A stretch of 64,000 bases of DNA from Streptomyces sp. WAC05374 (GTDB taxonomy: Bacteria; Actinomycetota; Actinomycetes; Streptomycetales; Streptomycetaceae): NCBI RefSeq assembly GCF_004353505.1, contig NZ_SMNQ01000005.1, positions 62,001-126,000 of the forward strand, in the 5' to 3' direction. Both the position numbers and the translations under genes were made by a program. The notes beneath the pieces are model-generated. The model did not search any database, had not been told where the DNA came from, and saw nothing but the letters and a program-made list of their open reading frames with translations. How positions within the stretch are numbered: the first letter of the stretch is position 1; every line of letters begins with the position of its first letter. This document shows positions 8,941 through 17,839 of this stretch, one piece after another.

Positions 8941-8976
8941 GGCCCGCTTCCGTACGTCCGGCCCGCTTCCGTACGT
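8941..8976. repeat. Two-copy 17-bp direct repeat
   Basis: GGCCCGCTTCCGTACGT occurs at 8941-8957 and again at 8960-8976, separated by 2 bp. Each copy contains the palindrome CGTACG. The function is unknown; it lies just outside the terminator hairpin of terD copy 2. Confidence 0.7.
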
Positions 8977-8982
8977 AAGGCA

Positions 8983-9018
8983 CGTCCGGCGCCGCACGAG
9001 AACGTGCGGCGCCGGACG
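8983..9018 (-). terminator. Perfect hairpin downstream of terD copy 2
   Basis: A 16-bp perfect stem (CGTCCGGCGCCGCACG with its complement) around an AGAA loop, about 105 bp beyond the stop of the terD gene at 9123-9698. It probably separates the two TerD transcripts. Confidence 0.75.
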
Positions 9019-9122
9019 AAACTGCACGGCGTCGAGCGGCGACCGCCCGCGGCCCGAGCCCGGGCCCGGCACAGGCACCGGTGCCGGGGCACGGGCCGGA
9101 CGGGTCGGACGCGTCGGACGTG

Positions 9123-9698
9123 TCAGACGTTGACGCCGAAGTCCTGCGCGATGCCGCGCAGGCCCGAGGCGTAGCCCTGGCCGACCGCGCGGAACTTCCA
9201 CTCCGTGCCGTGGCGGTACAGCTCGCCGAAGACCATCGCGGTCTCCGTCGAGGCGTCCTCGCTCAGGTCGTAGCGGGCGATCTCGGTGCCGCCGGCCTGG
9301 TTCACGACGCGGATGAACGCGTTGCGCACCTGGCCGAAGGACTGCTGACGGGTCTCGGCGTCGTAGATCGACACCGGGAAGACGATCTTGGCGACGTCGG
9401 CCGGGACGTTGGCCAGGTCGACCTTGACCTGCTCGTCGTCGCCCTCGCCCTCACCGGTCAGGTTGTCACCGGTGTGCTCGACCGAGCCGTCCGCGCTCTT
9501 CAGGTTGTTGAAGAACACGAAGTCCTGGTCGTTGCGGACCTTGCCCTCGGCGTTGACCAGAATGGCGCTGGCGTCGAGGTCGAAGTCCGTCCCGGTGGTG
9601 GTGCGGACGTCCCAGCCCAGACCGACGGTGACTGCCGTCAGGCCCGGGGCCTCCTTGGTCAGCGAGACGTTGCCGCCCTTGCTGAGGCTGACTCCCAC
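9123..9698 (-). CDS. terD: TerD-family calcium-binding stress protein (copy 2)
   Basis: A 191-residue TerD protein starting [15 protein letters not shown]. It has the acidic motif [12 protein letters not shown], the Ca2+-loop region [15 protein letters not shown] and the C-terminal [20 protein letters not shown] start it at the GTG at 9698, which has GGAGGGA 3-5 nt upstream and gives exactly the length of the neighbouring paralogue; the ATG at 9710 has no ribosome site. It appears to be transcribed alone, with a strong hairpin downstream at 8983-9018. Role: cytoplasmic stress protein acting with TerA/TerC-type partners. Confidence 0.94.
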   Translation of the reverse strand: MGVSLSKGGNVSLTKEAPGLTAVTVGLGWDVRTTTGTDFDLDASAILVNAEGKVRNDQDFVFFNNLKSADGSVEHTGDNLTGEGEGDDEQVKVDLANVPADVAKIVFPVSIYDAETRQQSFGQVRNAFIRVVNQAGGTEIARYDLSEDASTETAMVFGELYRHGTEWKFRAVGQGYASGLRGIAQDFGVNV

Positions 9699-9811
9699 GA
9701 GTCCCTCCATTGGTTTCCAGGGGCAGCGCCCCCGTCGTGCGTTGGCATCGGATCAACGACTGGATCCTAGTGACCGGTTCCCGTCGTGAGCAGGCACTTG
9801 GGCCGAAGATG

Positions 9812-10297
9812 TCAGAGGGTGTCGAGCGCGGCGACGTACTCATTGAGGTCGCGGGCGTCCGGCAGGCCGTTGACGACCGTCCAGCGGACGACGCCCTCCT
9901 TGTCGATGATGAAGGTGCCGCGCACCGCGCAGCCCTTCTCCTCGTCGAAGACGCCGTACGCGCGCGAGACCTCGCCGTGCGGCCAGAAGTCCGACAGCAG
10001 CGGGTACTCCAGGCCCTCCTGCTCGGCGAAGACGCGCAGGGTGTGGATCGAGTCGGCGGAGACGGCGAGGAGCTGGGTGTCGTCGTTGACGAACTTCGGC
10101 AGCTCGTCGCGCAGGGCGCACAGCTCGCCGGTGCACACGCCGGTGAAGGCGAAGGGGTAGAAGAGGAGCACGACGTTCTTCTCGCCACGGAAGTCCGCGA
10201 GCGACACGGTGCGCCCGTGGTTGTCCTTCAGTTCGAAGTCCGGGGCCTTGCTGCCGACCTGGACAGGCTCAGCCGTCTCGATCGTCTCGATCGCCAT
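9812..10297 (-). CDS. ahpE: AhpE-type peroxiredoxin
   Basis: A 161-residue thioredoxin-fold peroxidase. The peroxidatic motif PFAFTGVC places the catalytic Cys at residue 55; a second Cys five residues on (GELC) may help resolve the sulfenate. The family start GSKAPDFELKDNHG and the WPHGEVSRAYGVF segment are typical of actinobacterial AhpE, which reduces peroxides and peroxynitrite. I use the ATG at 10297, about 11 nt after an AAGGGA ribosome site; the ATG at 10309 touches that site. A TAGGGT on the minus strand (10336-10341) could be its -10. In Mycobacterium tuberculosis ahpE also lies near aceE (from memory), so the position is a conserved actinobacterial one. Confidence 0.92.
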   Translation of the reverse strand: MAIETIETAEPVQVGSKAPDFELKDNHGRTVSLADFRGEKNVVLLFYPFAFTGVCTGELCALRDELPKFVNDDTQLLAVSADSIHTLRVFAEQEGLEYPLLSDFWPHGEVSRAYGVFDEEKGCAVRGTFIIDKEGVVRWTVVNGLPDARDLNEYVAALDTL

Positions 10298-10345
10298 GAC
10301 AGGAAGCATCCCTTCGCTGGGTGTCGTGGGACACCACCCTACGCA

Positions 10346-10381
10346 CAGGGCCCCCGCCGACGGATGTCGGTGGGGGCCCTG
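10346..10381 (-). terminator. Strong hairpin downstream of the DUF3052 gene
   Basis: A near-perfect 16-bp stem (CAGGGCCCCCGCCGAC pairing with GTCGGTGGGGGCCCTG) around a GGAT loop, in the gap between the DUF3052 gene and ahpE. It should end the DUF3052 transcript before the ahpE promoter. Confidence 0.78.
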
Positions 10382-10441
10382 GTGGCCGGGGGCCGGTGGC
10401 CGGTGGGCCGACGACGGAAGGGCGGGCGGGCGGAGCCGGGC

Positions 10442-10882
10442 TCAGCGCTTGCCGGTCTTGGCCGCCTTCGGCGTGACCAGGCGGCTGCCGGTCCAGTCCT
10501 TGCCCGCGCTGATGCTCCGGGTCTGCGAGAGGCCGGCGGTCTGAGCGGCCTCGTTGATGTCGCTGGGCTCGATGTAACCGTCACGGCCGGTCTTGGGCGT
10601 CAGGAGCCAGATCTCCCCGCCCTCGTCGACCAGACCGATGGCATCCACCAGCGCGTCCGTGAGGTCGCCGTCGTCATCGCGGAACCACAGCAGCACGACG
10701 TCGGCGACGTCGTCGTAGTCCTCGTCGAAGAGCTCCTGGCCGGTGACGGCCTCGATTGCCTCACGGAGCTCCTGCTCGACGTCGTCGTCGTAGCCGATCT
10801 CCTGGACCACCTGTCCGGGCTCGAACCCCAGCTTCGCCGCCGGGTTGGTCCGCTCCTCCGCGTGGTCCGCGGTCGCGCTCAC
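10442..10882 (-). CDS. DUF3052-family protein
   Basis: A 146-residue acidic cytoplasmic protein of the DUF3052 family, found next to aceE across actinobacteria. Visible blocks are AAKLGFEPGQVVQEIGYDDD, DVVLLWFRDDDGDLTDALVDA and DEGGEIWLLTPKTGRDGYIEPSDI. No catalytic motif is evident and the family has no established biochemical role that I know. The GTG at 10882 has an ideal AGGAGG site 6 nt upstream, so it is preferred to upstream ATGs. It is divergent from aceE across a 439-bp gap. Confidence 0.88.
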   Translation of the reverse strand: MSATADHAEERTNPAAKLGFEPGQVVQEIGYDDDVEQELREAIEAVTGQELFDEDYDDVADVVLLWFRDDDGDLTDALVDAIGLVDEGGEIWLLTPKTGRDGYIEPSDINEAAQTAGLSQTRSISAGKDWTGSRLVTPKAAKTGKR

Positions 10883-11321
10883 GGCTTGCCTCCTGATCGT
10901 TTTTGGGAAGTGCTTCGGCCGCGCGCGTACGCGTGGCATTGGGCGTAGTCCACACGTGCGGGGCGGATCGCGCAAGTACCCGGCGATCGAGACCGCCGAA
11001 ACGGTGACTTTTGGGGCCGTCTCGCCGCAACTCCAGGCACCTTCCCGCCCGCACCCGTGACACACACCACGGCTCTTGACCCACTTTATTAGCTTCTACT
11101 CCTTCCGTGCGCGCGTGGGGGGCGAACGGCTGAACGGAACACATGGCCGGGTTGGGCGTAAGGTTGCGATTTGGCGGGCCCCCGGCGCCCTGACGACGAC
11201 CCGTGGGGGTTACCCCTCGGTAAAGATGACGTTTACCTTCCCCCGGGTACACGATGGTGGCGGCGCGACCGCACTGCTGACACTCCACTTCCCGTAGGCT
11301 CCACCGACCAGAAGGAACAGC
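10883..11321. promoter_or_regulatory. Divergent control region between DUF3052 and aceE
   Basis: This 439-bp gap holds no gene that I can support. It contains one clear dyad at 11219-11237, GGTAAA-N7-TTTACC, preceded by GGGGGTTACCCC (11205-11216), which is itself partly symmetrical. These lie 85-120 bp before the aceE GTG, a plausible place for an operator of a regulator of pyruvate dehydrogenase. I could not assign a convincing -35/-10 pair. Confidence 0.5.
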
Positions 11322-14069
11322 GTGGCTTCCGGATCCGATCGCAATCCGATCATCATTGGCGGCCTTCCCAGCCAGGTCCCGGACTTCGATCCCGAAGAGA
11401 CCCAGGAATGGCTCGACTCCCTCGACGCCGCCGTGGACGAGCGCGGCCGGGAGCGGGCCCGTTACCTGATGCTCCGCCTCATCGAGCGGGCCCGCGAGAA
11501 GCGCGTGGCCGTGCCCGAGATGCGCAGCACGGACTACGTCAACACCATCGCCACCCGGGACGAGCCGTTCTTCCCCGGCAACGAGGAGATCGAGCGCAGG
11601 GTCCTCAACGCCACGCGCTGGAACGCCGCCGTGATGGTGTCGCGTGCGCAGCGGCCCGGCATCGGTGTCGGCGGCCACATCGCCACGTTCGCCTCCTCCG
11701 CCTCCCTCTACGACGTGGGCTTCAACCACTTCTTCCGCGGCAAGGAGGAGGGCGACGGGGGCGACCAGATCTTCTTCCAGGGCCACGCCTCGCCCGGTGT
11801 CTACGCGCGCGCGTTCCTCCTGGACCGGCTGACCGAGGCGCAGCTCGACGCCTTCCGCCAGGAGAAGTCGAAGTTCCCGAACGGTCTGTCGTCCTATCCG
11901 CACCCGCGGCTGATGCCGGACTTCTGGGAGTTCCCGACCGTGTCGATGGGCCTCGGCCCGATCGGCGCGATCTACCAGGCGCGCATGAACCGCTACATGG
12001 AGGCACGCGGCATCGCGGACACCTCCAAGTCGCACGTGTGGGCGTTCCTCGGGGACGGCGAGATGGACGAGCCGGAGTCGCTCGGCCAGCTCTCGATCGC
12101 GGCACGAGAAGGCCTCGACAACCTGACGTTCGTCGTCAACTGCAACCTCCAGCGCCTCGACGGCCCGGTGCGCGGCAACGGCAAGATCATCCAGGAGCTG
12201 GAGTCGCAGTTCCGCGGTGCCGGCTGGAACGTGATCAAGCTCGTGTGGGACCGCTCCTGGGACCCGCTGCTGGCCCAGGACCGCGACGGCATCCTGGTCA
12301 ACAAGCTGAACACCACGCCCGACGGGCAGTTCCAGACATACGCGACGGAGACCGGCGCGTACATCCGTGAGCACTTCTTCGGCGACGACCACCGGCTGCG
12401 CGCCATGGTCGAGAACATGACCGACGACCAGATCCTGCACCTCGGCCGCGGCGGTCACGACCACAAGAAGATCTTCGCGGCGTACAAGGCGGCCGTCGAG
12501 CACACGGGCCAGCCGACCGTGATCCTGGCCCAGACGGTCAAGGGCTGGACCCTCGGCCCGAACTTCGAGGGGCGCAACGCGACGCACCAGATGAAGAAGC
12601 TGACGGTCGACGACCTGAAGCGCTTCCGGGACCGTCTGCACATCCCGATCACGGACCAGCAGCTCGAGAGCGGCGCCCCGCCGTACTACCACCCGGGCCG
12701 TGACTCGGAGGAGATCCAGTACATGCACGACCGCCGCAAGGCGCTGGGCGGGTACGTCCCGACCCGGGTCGTGCGGGCGAAGCCCCTGGCACTGCCGGAC
12801 GAGAAGACGTACGCGGCGGTGAGGAAGGGCTCGGGGCAGCAGTCGATCGCCACGACGATGGCGTTCGTGCGGCTGCTGAAGGACCTGATGCGGGACAAGG
12901 AGATCGGCAAGCGGTTCGTGCTGATCGCGCCGGACGAGTACCGCACCTTCGGTATGGACTCGTTCTTCCCGAGCGCCAAGATCTACAACCCGCTCGGCCA
13001 GCAGTACGAGGCCGTGGACCGGGAGCTGCTGCTCGCCTACAAGGAGTCGCCCACCGGGCAGATGCTGCACGACGGCATCTCGGAGGCGGGCTGCACGGCG
13101 TCGCTGATCGCGGCCGGTTCGGCGTACGCGACGCACGGCGAGCCGCTGATCCCGGTGTACGTCTTCTACTCGATGTTCGGCTTCCAGCGGACCGGCGACC
13201 AGTTCTGGCAGATGGCCGACCAGCTCTCGCGCGGTTTCGTGCTGGGCGCGACGGCCGGCCGCACGACGCTGACCGGTGAGGGGCTCCAGCACGCGGACGG
13301 CCACTCGCAGCTCCTCGCGTCCACCAACCCGGCGTGCGTCGCGTACGACCCGGCGTTCGGCTTCGAGATCGCCCACATCGTGAAGGACGGTCTGCGCCGG
13401 ATGTACGGCGAGACCGCCGACGGCACGCCCGGCGAGGACGTCTTCTATTACCTCACCGTCTACAACGAGCCGATCCAGCACCCGGCCGAGCCGGCGGACG
13501 TCGACGTGGACGGCATCATCAAGGGCCTGTACCGCTTCAGCACCGGCCAGGCGGGGGCGGTGCCCGCGCAGATCATGGCGTCCGGCGTGGCCGTGCCGTG
13601 GGCGCTGGAGGCGCAGAAGATCCTCGCCGAGGAGTGGAACGTACGCGCCGACGTCTGGTCGGCCACGTCCTGGAACGAGCTGCGCCGCGACGCCGTGGCG
13701 GTGGACGAGCACAACCTGCTCCACCCCGAGGAGGAGCAGCAGGTCCCGTACGTGACGCGGAAGCTCTCCGGCGCGGAGGGTCCGTTCGTGGCCGTCTCCG
13801 ACTGGATGCGGTCCGTCCCGGACCAGATCGCGCGGTGGGTGCCGGGGACGTACACCTCTCTGGGTGCGGACGGTTTCGGTTTCGCGGACACGCGGGGCGC
13901 GGCGCGGCGGTACTTCCACATCGACGCCCAGTCGATCGTGCTGGCGGTGCTGACCGAGCTGGCCAGGGACGGCAAGGTGGACCGTTCGGTGCTGAAGCAG
14001 GCCGTGGACCGGTACCAGCTCCTGGACGTCTCGGCGGCCGACCCGGGCGCGGCGGGCGGCGACGCCTAG
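11322..14069 (+). CDS. aceE: Pyruvate dehydrogenase E1 component, homodimeric type
   Basis: A 915-residue thiamine-diphosphate-dependent E1 that decarboxylates pyruvate and transfers the acetyl group to the lipoyl E2, supplying acetyl-CoA. The ThDP/Mg2+ motif is intact: GDGEMDEPE followed by [11 protein letters not shown] (near residues 245-280). Further family blocks include [26 protein letters not shown] and the C-terminal [13 protein letters not shown]. The length is normal for homodimeric AceE. The GTG start at 11322 has AAGGA 6 nt upstream. It is monocistronic by context, with degenerate 22-bp repeats just after the stop. Its place beside DUF3052 and AhpE is conserved in actinobacteria. 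Confidence 0.97.
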   Translation: MASGSDRNPIIIGGLPSQVPDFDPEETQEWLDSLDAAVDERGRERARYLMLRLIERAREKRVAVPEMRSTDYVNTIATRDEPFFPGNEEIERRVLNATRWNAAVMVSRAQRPGIGVGGHIATFASSASLYDVGFNHFFRGKEEGDGGDQIFFQGHASPGVYARAFLLDRLTEAQLDAFRQEKSKFPNGLSSYPHPRLMPDFWEFPTVSMGLGPIGAIYQARMNRYMEARGIADTSKSHVWAFLGDGEMDEPESLGQLSIAAREGLDNLTFVVNCNLQRLDGPVRGNGKIIQELESQFRGAGWNVIKLVWDRSWDPLLAQDRDGILVNKLNTTPDGQFQTYATETGAYIREHFFGDDHRLRAMVENMTDDQILHLGRGGHDHKKIFAAYKAAVEHTGQPTVILAQTVKGWTLGPNFEGRNATHQMKKLTVDDLKRFRDRLHIPITDQQLESGAPPYYHPGRDSEEIQYMHDRRKALGGYVPTRVVRAKPLALPDEKTYAAVRKGSGQQSIATTMAFVRLLKDLMRDKEIGKRFVLIAPDEYRTFGMDSFFPSAKIYNPLGQQYEAVDRELLLAYKESPTGQMLHDGISEAGCTASLIAAGSAYATHGEPLIPVYVFYSMFGFQRTGDQFWQMADQLSRGFVLGATAGRTTLTGEGLQHADGHSQLLASTNPACVAYDPAFGFEIAHIVKDGLRRMYGETADGTPGEDVFYYLTVYNEPIQHPAEPADVDVDGIIKGLYRFSTGQAGAVPAQIMASGVAVPWALEAQKILAEEWNVRADVWSATSWNELRRDAVAVDEHNLLHPEEEQQVPYVTRKLSGAEGPFVAVSDWMRSVPDQIARWVPGTYTSLGADGFGFADTRGAARRYFHIDAQSIVLAVLTELARDGKVDRSVLKQAVDRYQLLDVSAADPGAAGGDA

Positions 14070-14095
14070 TCCGCGCGGGGCCGACGCGGGGCCGG

Positions 14096-14163
14096 CACGT
14101 GGCCGACGCGTGGCCGCGGCACGCGGCCGATGCGTGGTCCGCACGCGGCCGACGTGTGGTCCG
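14096..14163. repeat. Degenerate 22-bp tandem repeats after aceE
   Basis: Two adjacent 22-bp copies (CACGCGGCCGATGCGTGGTCCG and a 3-mismatch version) occupy 14120-14141 and 14142-14163, with a more decayed copy at 14096-14117. They fill part of the 232-bp non-coding gap between aceE and the K+ channel gene. The copies carry internal GGCC-centred symmetry and may fold into transcript ends. Confidence 0.65.
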
Positions 14164-14288
14164 GCCGGGTGGGACGGCCGCTTGGGCGGCCCGGCAGGTG
14201 GCCCGATGAGCGGGCCGTGACGCCCGGCTGGCCGGGCAGCCCGTGAGCCCTGGGGGCGGTGGGGGGACCTGGTCCTTCCGCCGCCCCC

Positions 14289-14294
14289 TACCAT
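14289..14294 (+). promoter_or_regulatory. Candidate -10 box of a leaderless promoter (K+ channel)
   Basis: TACCAT (TAnnnT) ends 7 nt before the ATG at 14302 and there is no Shine-Dalgarno sequence between them, the geometry of a leaderless transcript. No clear -35. Confidence 0.4.
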
Positions 14295-14301
14295 TCCGGA
14301 C

Positions 14302-15090
14302 ATGATGGAACGCTGGGAGGCGCGCACCCAGGCGCCGCTGCTGGGGCTCGCCGTCGCATTCGGCGTGGCCTACGCGATACCGATAGTGGCGCCCGACGCC
14401 GCCCCAGAGGTGCACTACGCCTGTCTGGTGGTGGAGTGGGTGGTGTGGGGCGCCTTCGCCGTCGACTACGCGGTACGGCTGGTGCTGGCGCCGGACCGGT
14501 GGGGATTCGTACGCCGCCACCCACTGGACCTGGCGGCGGTGGTGCTGCCGCTGATCCAGCCGCTGCGCCTGCTGCGGCTCGTCTCGACCCTCCTCCTGGT
14601 CGGGCGGCGGGCCCGGATGGCACCGCAGATAACGCTCACCACTTATGTTGCGGGGTCGGTGGTGGGCCTGCTGATGTTCGGTTCCCTGGCCGTGCTGCAT
14701 GTGGAGCGGGACGCGCCGGGCGGGAACATCAAGACGCTCGGTGACGCGGTGTGGTGGTCGTTCACCACGATGACGACCGTCGGGTACGGCGACCACGCGC
14801 CGACGACCGGGCTGGGGCGGGTGCTGGCGGTCGGGCTGATGCTGTCCGGCATCGCCCTGCTGGGTGTCGTGACCGCCAACATCGCGGCGTGGTTCATCTC
14901 CCGCTTCGAGCGGGACGACGCGGAGGAGCGCCGGCAGACGGCGCTCCTGGAAGCCCTCACGCGAGAGGTGCGGGACCTGCGGGCGGAGGTCGCCCGCCTG
15001 TCGGGTCACACCCCGGCGGCGCCCACCGGTCCCGCCGGCCCCACTGCGCCCGCGGTGCCGGTGCAGACCACCACGGACGGGGCCACCTGA
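14302..15090 (+). CDS. Voltage-gated-type potassium channel
   Basis: A 262-residue membrane protein with several N-terminal helices, an Arg-rich S4-like stretch (LRLLRLVSTLLLVGRRAR) and the K+ selectivity filter TVGYGD in a pore loop (SFTTMTTVGYGDHAPTT), followed by the inner helix and a short cytoplasmic coiled coil (ERRQTALLEALTREVRDLRAEVARL). The tail is Pro/Thr/Ala-rich. It probably conducts K+ across the cell membrane and may set membrane potential. The ATG at 14302 is chosen because a TACCAT -10 lies 7 nt upstream; an ATG at 14305 follows directly. The neighbours share no obvious pathway. Confidence 0.9.
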   Translation: MMERWEARTQAPLLGLAVAFGVAYAIPIVAPDAAPEVHYACLVVEWVVWGAFAVDYAVRLVLAPDRWGFVRRHPLDLAAVVLPLIQPLRLLRLVSTLLLVGRRARMAPQITLTTYVAGSVVGLLMFGSLAVLHVERDAPGGNIKTLGDAVWWSFTTMTTVGYGDHAPTTGLGRVLAVGLMLSGIALLGVVTANIAAWFISRFERDDAEERRQTALLEALTREVRDLRAEVARLSGHTPAAPTGPAGPTAPAVPVQTTTDGAT

Positions 15091-15168
15091 CCACCGGGGT
15101 CACCGGGGGGCACCGGGTCAGCCGGTGGCACCCAGGGCCCCGGACGGGCGCGAGCGGTGGGCGTACGC

Positions 15169-15477
15169 CTAGAAGGTGCCGTTGCCCGGGGTGCCGCCAC
15201 CGGCCAGCCAGACGAGGGCCAGCACGGTGTCGATCGCCCCGAGAACGAACGCGACCAGCGCAGGGAGGTGATTGCTCGCCCAGCGCCGGCCCATGCCGAG
15301 CCAGCCGCAGACGATCGCCACCGGGCCGAGGATGATGCCCAGTACGAAGAAGCCGGCGATCGCGCAGACCAGCCCGACGATCCCGAGCGTCGCGCGATCC
15401 GGCCCGGTCCGCGACCACATCCGGCCGCGTGAGCGGGGGCTCCTGCGCGAACGTGAGGTGTACCCGAAACCGTCCAT
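15169..15477 (-). CDS. Small DUF4190-like membrane protein
   Basis: A 102-residue protein with a basic N-terminal segment (RSRRSPRSRGR) and two hydrophobic spans, ATLGIVGLVCAIAGFFVLGI and LPALVAFVLGAIDTVLALVW, with a GPVAIVCGWLGMGR turn between them. This arrangement is typical of the DUF4190 class of small membrane proteins, whose role is unknown. It ends with GGGTPGNGTF outside the last span. It is convergent with the K+ channel gene and lies 19 bp beyond the I36 inhibitor gene on the same strand. Confidence 0.72.
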   Translation of the reverse strand: MDGFGYTSRSRRSPRSRGRMWSRTGPDRATLGIVGLVCAIAGFFVLGIILGPVAIVCGWLGMGRRWASNHLPALVAFVLGAIDTVLALVWLAGGGTPGNGTF

Positions 15478-15496
15478 GGCCCCCGGGTGCCCGGCT

Positions 15497-15928
15497 TCAG
15501 CTCTCCCACACCTTGAAGGCCCGTACCTGGTAAGGCGATTGGGGGACCCAGGTGCCGCCGCCCGGATACGTCTCGAACTCACCGGTCTCGGCGCACTCGG
15601 CCGACTGGTAGGTGGTGACGGGCCGTCCGGTGCGGTTGGCCAGGGCGGCCGCGGTGGTCCCGGCCGGCAGGGGGACGCACGAGTCGACGTCGATGTCGGC
15701 CAGCTCGAAGGTGTGCCGGGCGCCTCGGAAGCCCTCCTTGGCCCACAGGCACAACTGCCCGGTCTCGCACGGCCCGAGCCTCGGTGGCGCCGCGGCCACC
15801 GGAGCGGCGCCGACGAGCGCCGTGGCGGCGAGGGCGCCGAGGGCGAGGACCGTGGTGAGGGTGGTGCGGGCGGCGGTACGACCGCGCGGGTAACGCATGG
15901 GCAGGTAACGCATGGGCAGGTAACGCAT
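15497..15928 (-). CDS. Secreted peptidase-inhibitor I36-like protein with (MRYLP) repeat start
   Basis: A 143-residue exported protein: basic N-terminus, hydrophobic core (LTTVLALGALAATALVGAAP), an AxA-type cleavage site near AAAPP, then a mature domain of about 95 residues with four Cys (GPCETGQLCLW, DSCVPLP, SAECAE). The W-A-K-E-G-F-R-G-A-R motif and Cys spacing match the I36 peptidase-inhibitor/beta-gamma-crystallin-like proteins of Streptomyces. The N-terminus reads MRYLPMRYLPMRYP, coded by three tandem copies of a 15-bp unit, giving three in-frame ATGs. The first (15928) has a GGGGGG ribosome site 5 nt upstream. The target protease is unknown. Confidence 0.78.
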   Translation of the reverse strand: MRYLPMRYLPMRYPRGRTAARTTLTTVLALGALAATALVGAAPVAAAPPRLGPCETGQLCLWAKEGFRGARHTFELADIDVDSCVPLPAGTTAAALANRTGRPVTTYQSAECAETGEFETYPGGGTWVPQSPYQVRAFKVWES

Positions 15929-16061
15929 GAAAACCCCCCGTATATACGGCAGTTCTGCTGCACCGCGTGACGATCACGCCCGACCATCGTGACGCTACGT
16001 AGTCCCTCTGGGGAAGGCTCCTCGGGGTGATCCACCCGGACGGGTGACTCCCGGCAACGCC

Positions 16062-16093
16062 GAGGGCCCCGCAGCGGCTGCCGCGGGGCCCTC
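16062..16093 (-). terminator. Hairpin downstream of the MFS transporter gene
   Basis: An 11-bp perfect stem, GAGGGCCCCGC pairing with GCGGGGCCCTC, around a 10-nt GC-rich loop, 20 bp past the stop of the MFS gene at 16113. It could also insulate the I36 gene downstream. Confidence 0.75.
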
Positions 16094-16112
16094 GCCCATG
16101 TCGGTGCGCGCG

Positions 16113-17723
16113 TCAGATGTGGGCGGCGCCCGCGCCCGCTTCCGCGTTCTCGCCGCGCTTGGTGAGCGTCGCCACCAGGGCGGCGGCGACCGCCACGATG
16201 CCGGCCACCGTGAAGGCCAGACCCATGCCGGACAGGAACGTGTCGTGGATGACGCCGCCGATCTTCGACAGCATGTCCGGGGTCATGCCGGGCGCCTTGG
16301 CGAGCTCGGCCGGGACCCTGCCGAACTCCGCCGCCTGCTCCAGCCGCGGGTCGGCCGGGACCGGAATCCCGGCGTCCTTCCAGTTGTCCGCGAACGCGGA
16401 GCTCACCCGGGAGGACATGACCGCGCCCAGCACCGCCGTACCGAGCGCGCCACCGACCTGCATCGCGGCCTGCTGGAGGCCACCGGCCACGCCGGACAGC
16501 TCCAGCGGGGCGTTGCCGACGATGACCTCGGTGGCACCCACCATGACGGGCGCGAGGCCGAGACCCAGCAGGGCGAACCAGAGGGACATGGCCGGCGTGC
16601 CGGTGTCGGCCGTCAGGCTGATCATGCCGAACATCGCGGCCGCCGTGCAGGCCATGCCGCCCACGAGCGGGACGCGCGGCCCGAACTTGGTGATCAGCGC
16701 GCCGGCCAGCGGCGAGGAGACGATCATCATCGCCGTCAGCGGCAGCAGGTGCAGGCCGCTGTCGACGGGGCTGAGCCCCTTGACGCCCTGGAGGTAGAAG
16801 GTCACGAAGAACAGGCCGCCCATGAAGGCGAAGGCCATCAGCACCATGAGCACCGTGCCCGCCGACAGGGGGACGGAACGGAACATGCCGAGGGGGATGA
16901 GCGGTTCCCGCACCCGCGTCTCCCAGAACGCGAACACGGCGAAGAGGACCAGCGCGCCGCCCAGGAAGCCCCAGGTGTTGAGGCTGCCCCAGCCCCAGCT
17001 CTCGCCGGCCTTGATGATGCCCCAGATCAGCGACCCCATCGCCGCGGACAGCAGCAGGATGCCGAGCACGTCGAAGGAGCGCGGCGCGTTCGCGGCGCGG
17101 TGGTCCTTGAGGATGACCAGGCCGAGCGCGAGCGCGATGACGCCGACCGGCACGTTGATGAAGAACACCGACTGCCAGCTCACGTGCTCCACGAGCACGC
17201 CACCGAGGATCGGGCCGCCCGCCGTGGAGGCGCCGATGACCATGCCCCAGATGCCGATCGCCATGTTCAGCTTCTCGGCCGGGAAGGTGGCGCGCAGCAG
17301 GCCCAGGGCGGCGGGCATCAGCAGCGCGCCGAACAGGCCCTGGAGCACCCGGAAGACGATCACCAGGGTGATCGAGCCGGACATGCCGATGGCGCCGGAC
17401 GCGACGGCGAAGCCGGCGATGCCGATGAGGAACGTCTGGCGGTGGCCGAAGCGGTCACCGAGCTTGCCGGCCGTGATCAGGGCGACGGCCAGGGCGAGCA
17501 GATAACCGTTGGTGATCCACTGGACGTCGGCCATGGAAGCGCCGAGGTCCTGCTGGATCGCGGGGTTGGCGATCGCGACGATCGTGCCGTCGAGCGCGAC
17601 CATCATCACGCCGACCGCGACGGCGAACAGCGTCAGCCAGGGGTGGCCGCGCAGCCCCTTGGCCGGTGCCGGTACGGGTTCCGAGCCCGTCGGCGACTTA
17701 TCGATGGTGGTCTGACCAGTCAT
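16113..17723 (-). CDS. DHA2-type (EmrB/QacA) MFS drug transporter
   Basis: A 536-residue transporter of the 14-helix DHA2 group. It has the motif-A-like GKLGDRFGHRQTFLIG between helices 2 and 3, the early ALDGTIVAIANPAIQ (motif D1 type) and motif C GMVIGASTAGGPILGGVL. It is expected to export cationic drugs or toxic metabolites by proton antiport. The ATG at 17723 gives MTGQTTIDK; there is no ribosome site, but a -35/-10 pair places the transcript start on the ATG itself. It is divergent from a TetR gene (17840), and a perfect dyad between its -35 and -10 is the likely operator, so substrate-induced derepression is expected. Confidence 0.92.
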   Translation of the reverse strand: MTGQTTIDKSPTGSEPVPAPAKGLRGHPWLTLFAVAVGVMMVALDGTIVAIANPAIQQDLGASMADVQWITNGYLLALAVALITAGKLGDRFGHRQTFLIGIAGFAVASGAIGMSGSITLVIVFRVLQGLFGALLMPAALGLLRATFPAEKLNMAIGIWGMVIGASTAGGPILGGVLVEHVSWQSVFFINVPVGVIALALGLVILKDHRAANAPRSFDVLGILLLSAAMGSLIWGIIKAGESWGWGSLNTWGFLGGALVLFAVFAFWETRVREPLIPLGMFRSVPLSAGTVLMVLMAFAFMGGLFFVTFYLQGVKGLSPVDSGLHLLPLTAMMIVSSPLAGALITKFGPRVPLVGGMACTAAAMFGMISLTADTGTPAMSLWFALLGLGLAPVMVGATEVIVGNAPLELSGVAGGLQQAAMQVGGALGTAVLGAVMSSRVSSAFADNWKDAGIPVPADPRLEQAAEFGRVPAELAKAPGMTPDMLSKIGGVIHDTFLSGMGLAFTVAGIVAVAAALVATLTKRGENAEAGAGAAHI

Positions 17724-17729
17724 ACCGGC

Positions 17730-17759
17730 GAGGCTAATGTCAGTCGCTGACAATTGACA
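17730..17759 (-). promoter_or_regulatory. Leaderless MFS promoter with internal TetR operator
   Basis: On the minus strand TTGTCA (17759-17754), an 18-bp spacer and TAGCCT (17735-17730) are followed by 7 nt and the ATG. Inside lies the perfect dyad TGTCAG-TCG-CTGACA (17738-17752), which a TetR repressor would occupy to block the promoter. The divergent tetR gene starts 81 bp away. Confidence 0.7.
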
Positions 17760-17839
17760 AAGCATTTCATACGCCGGTAACTGTCGCGTAGCTCACAGGT
17801 AGCCTGAGCAGCCAGAAATGGCGGAAAGAGGACCATGAA

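Noticed and set aside
9698..9710. The ATG at 9710 as start of terD copy 2
   Set aside because: There is no ribosome site before it; the GTG at 9698 has GGAGGG and gives the exact length of its paralogue.
10761..14327. A 1188-codon minus-strand frame across aceE
   Set aside because: It is the reverse complement of aceE in a GC-rich frame, with a low-complexity Arg/Val/His composition and no motif.
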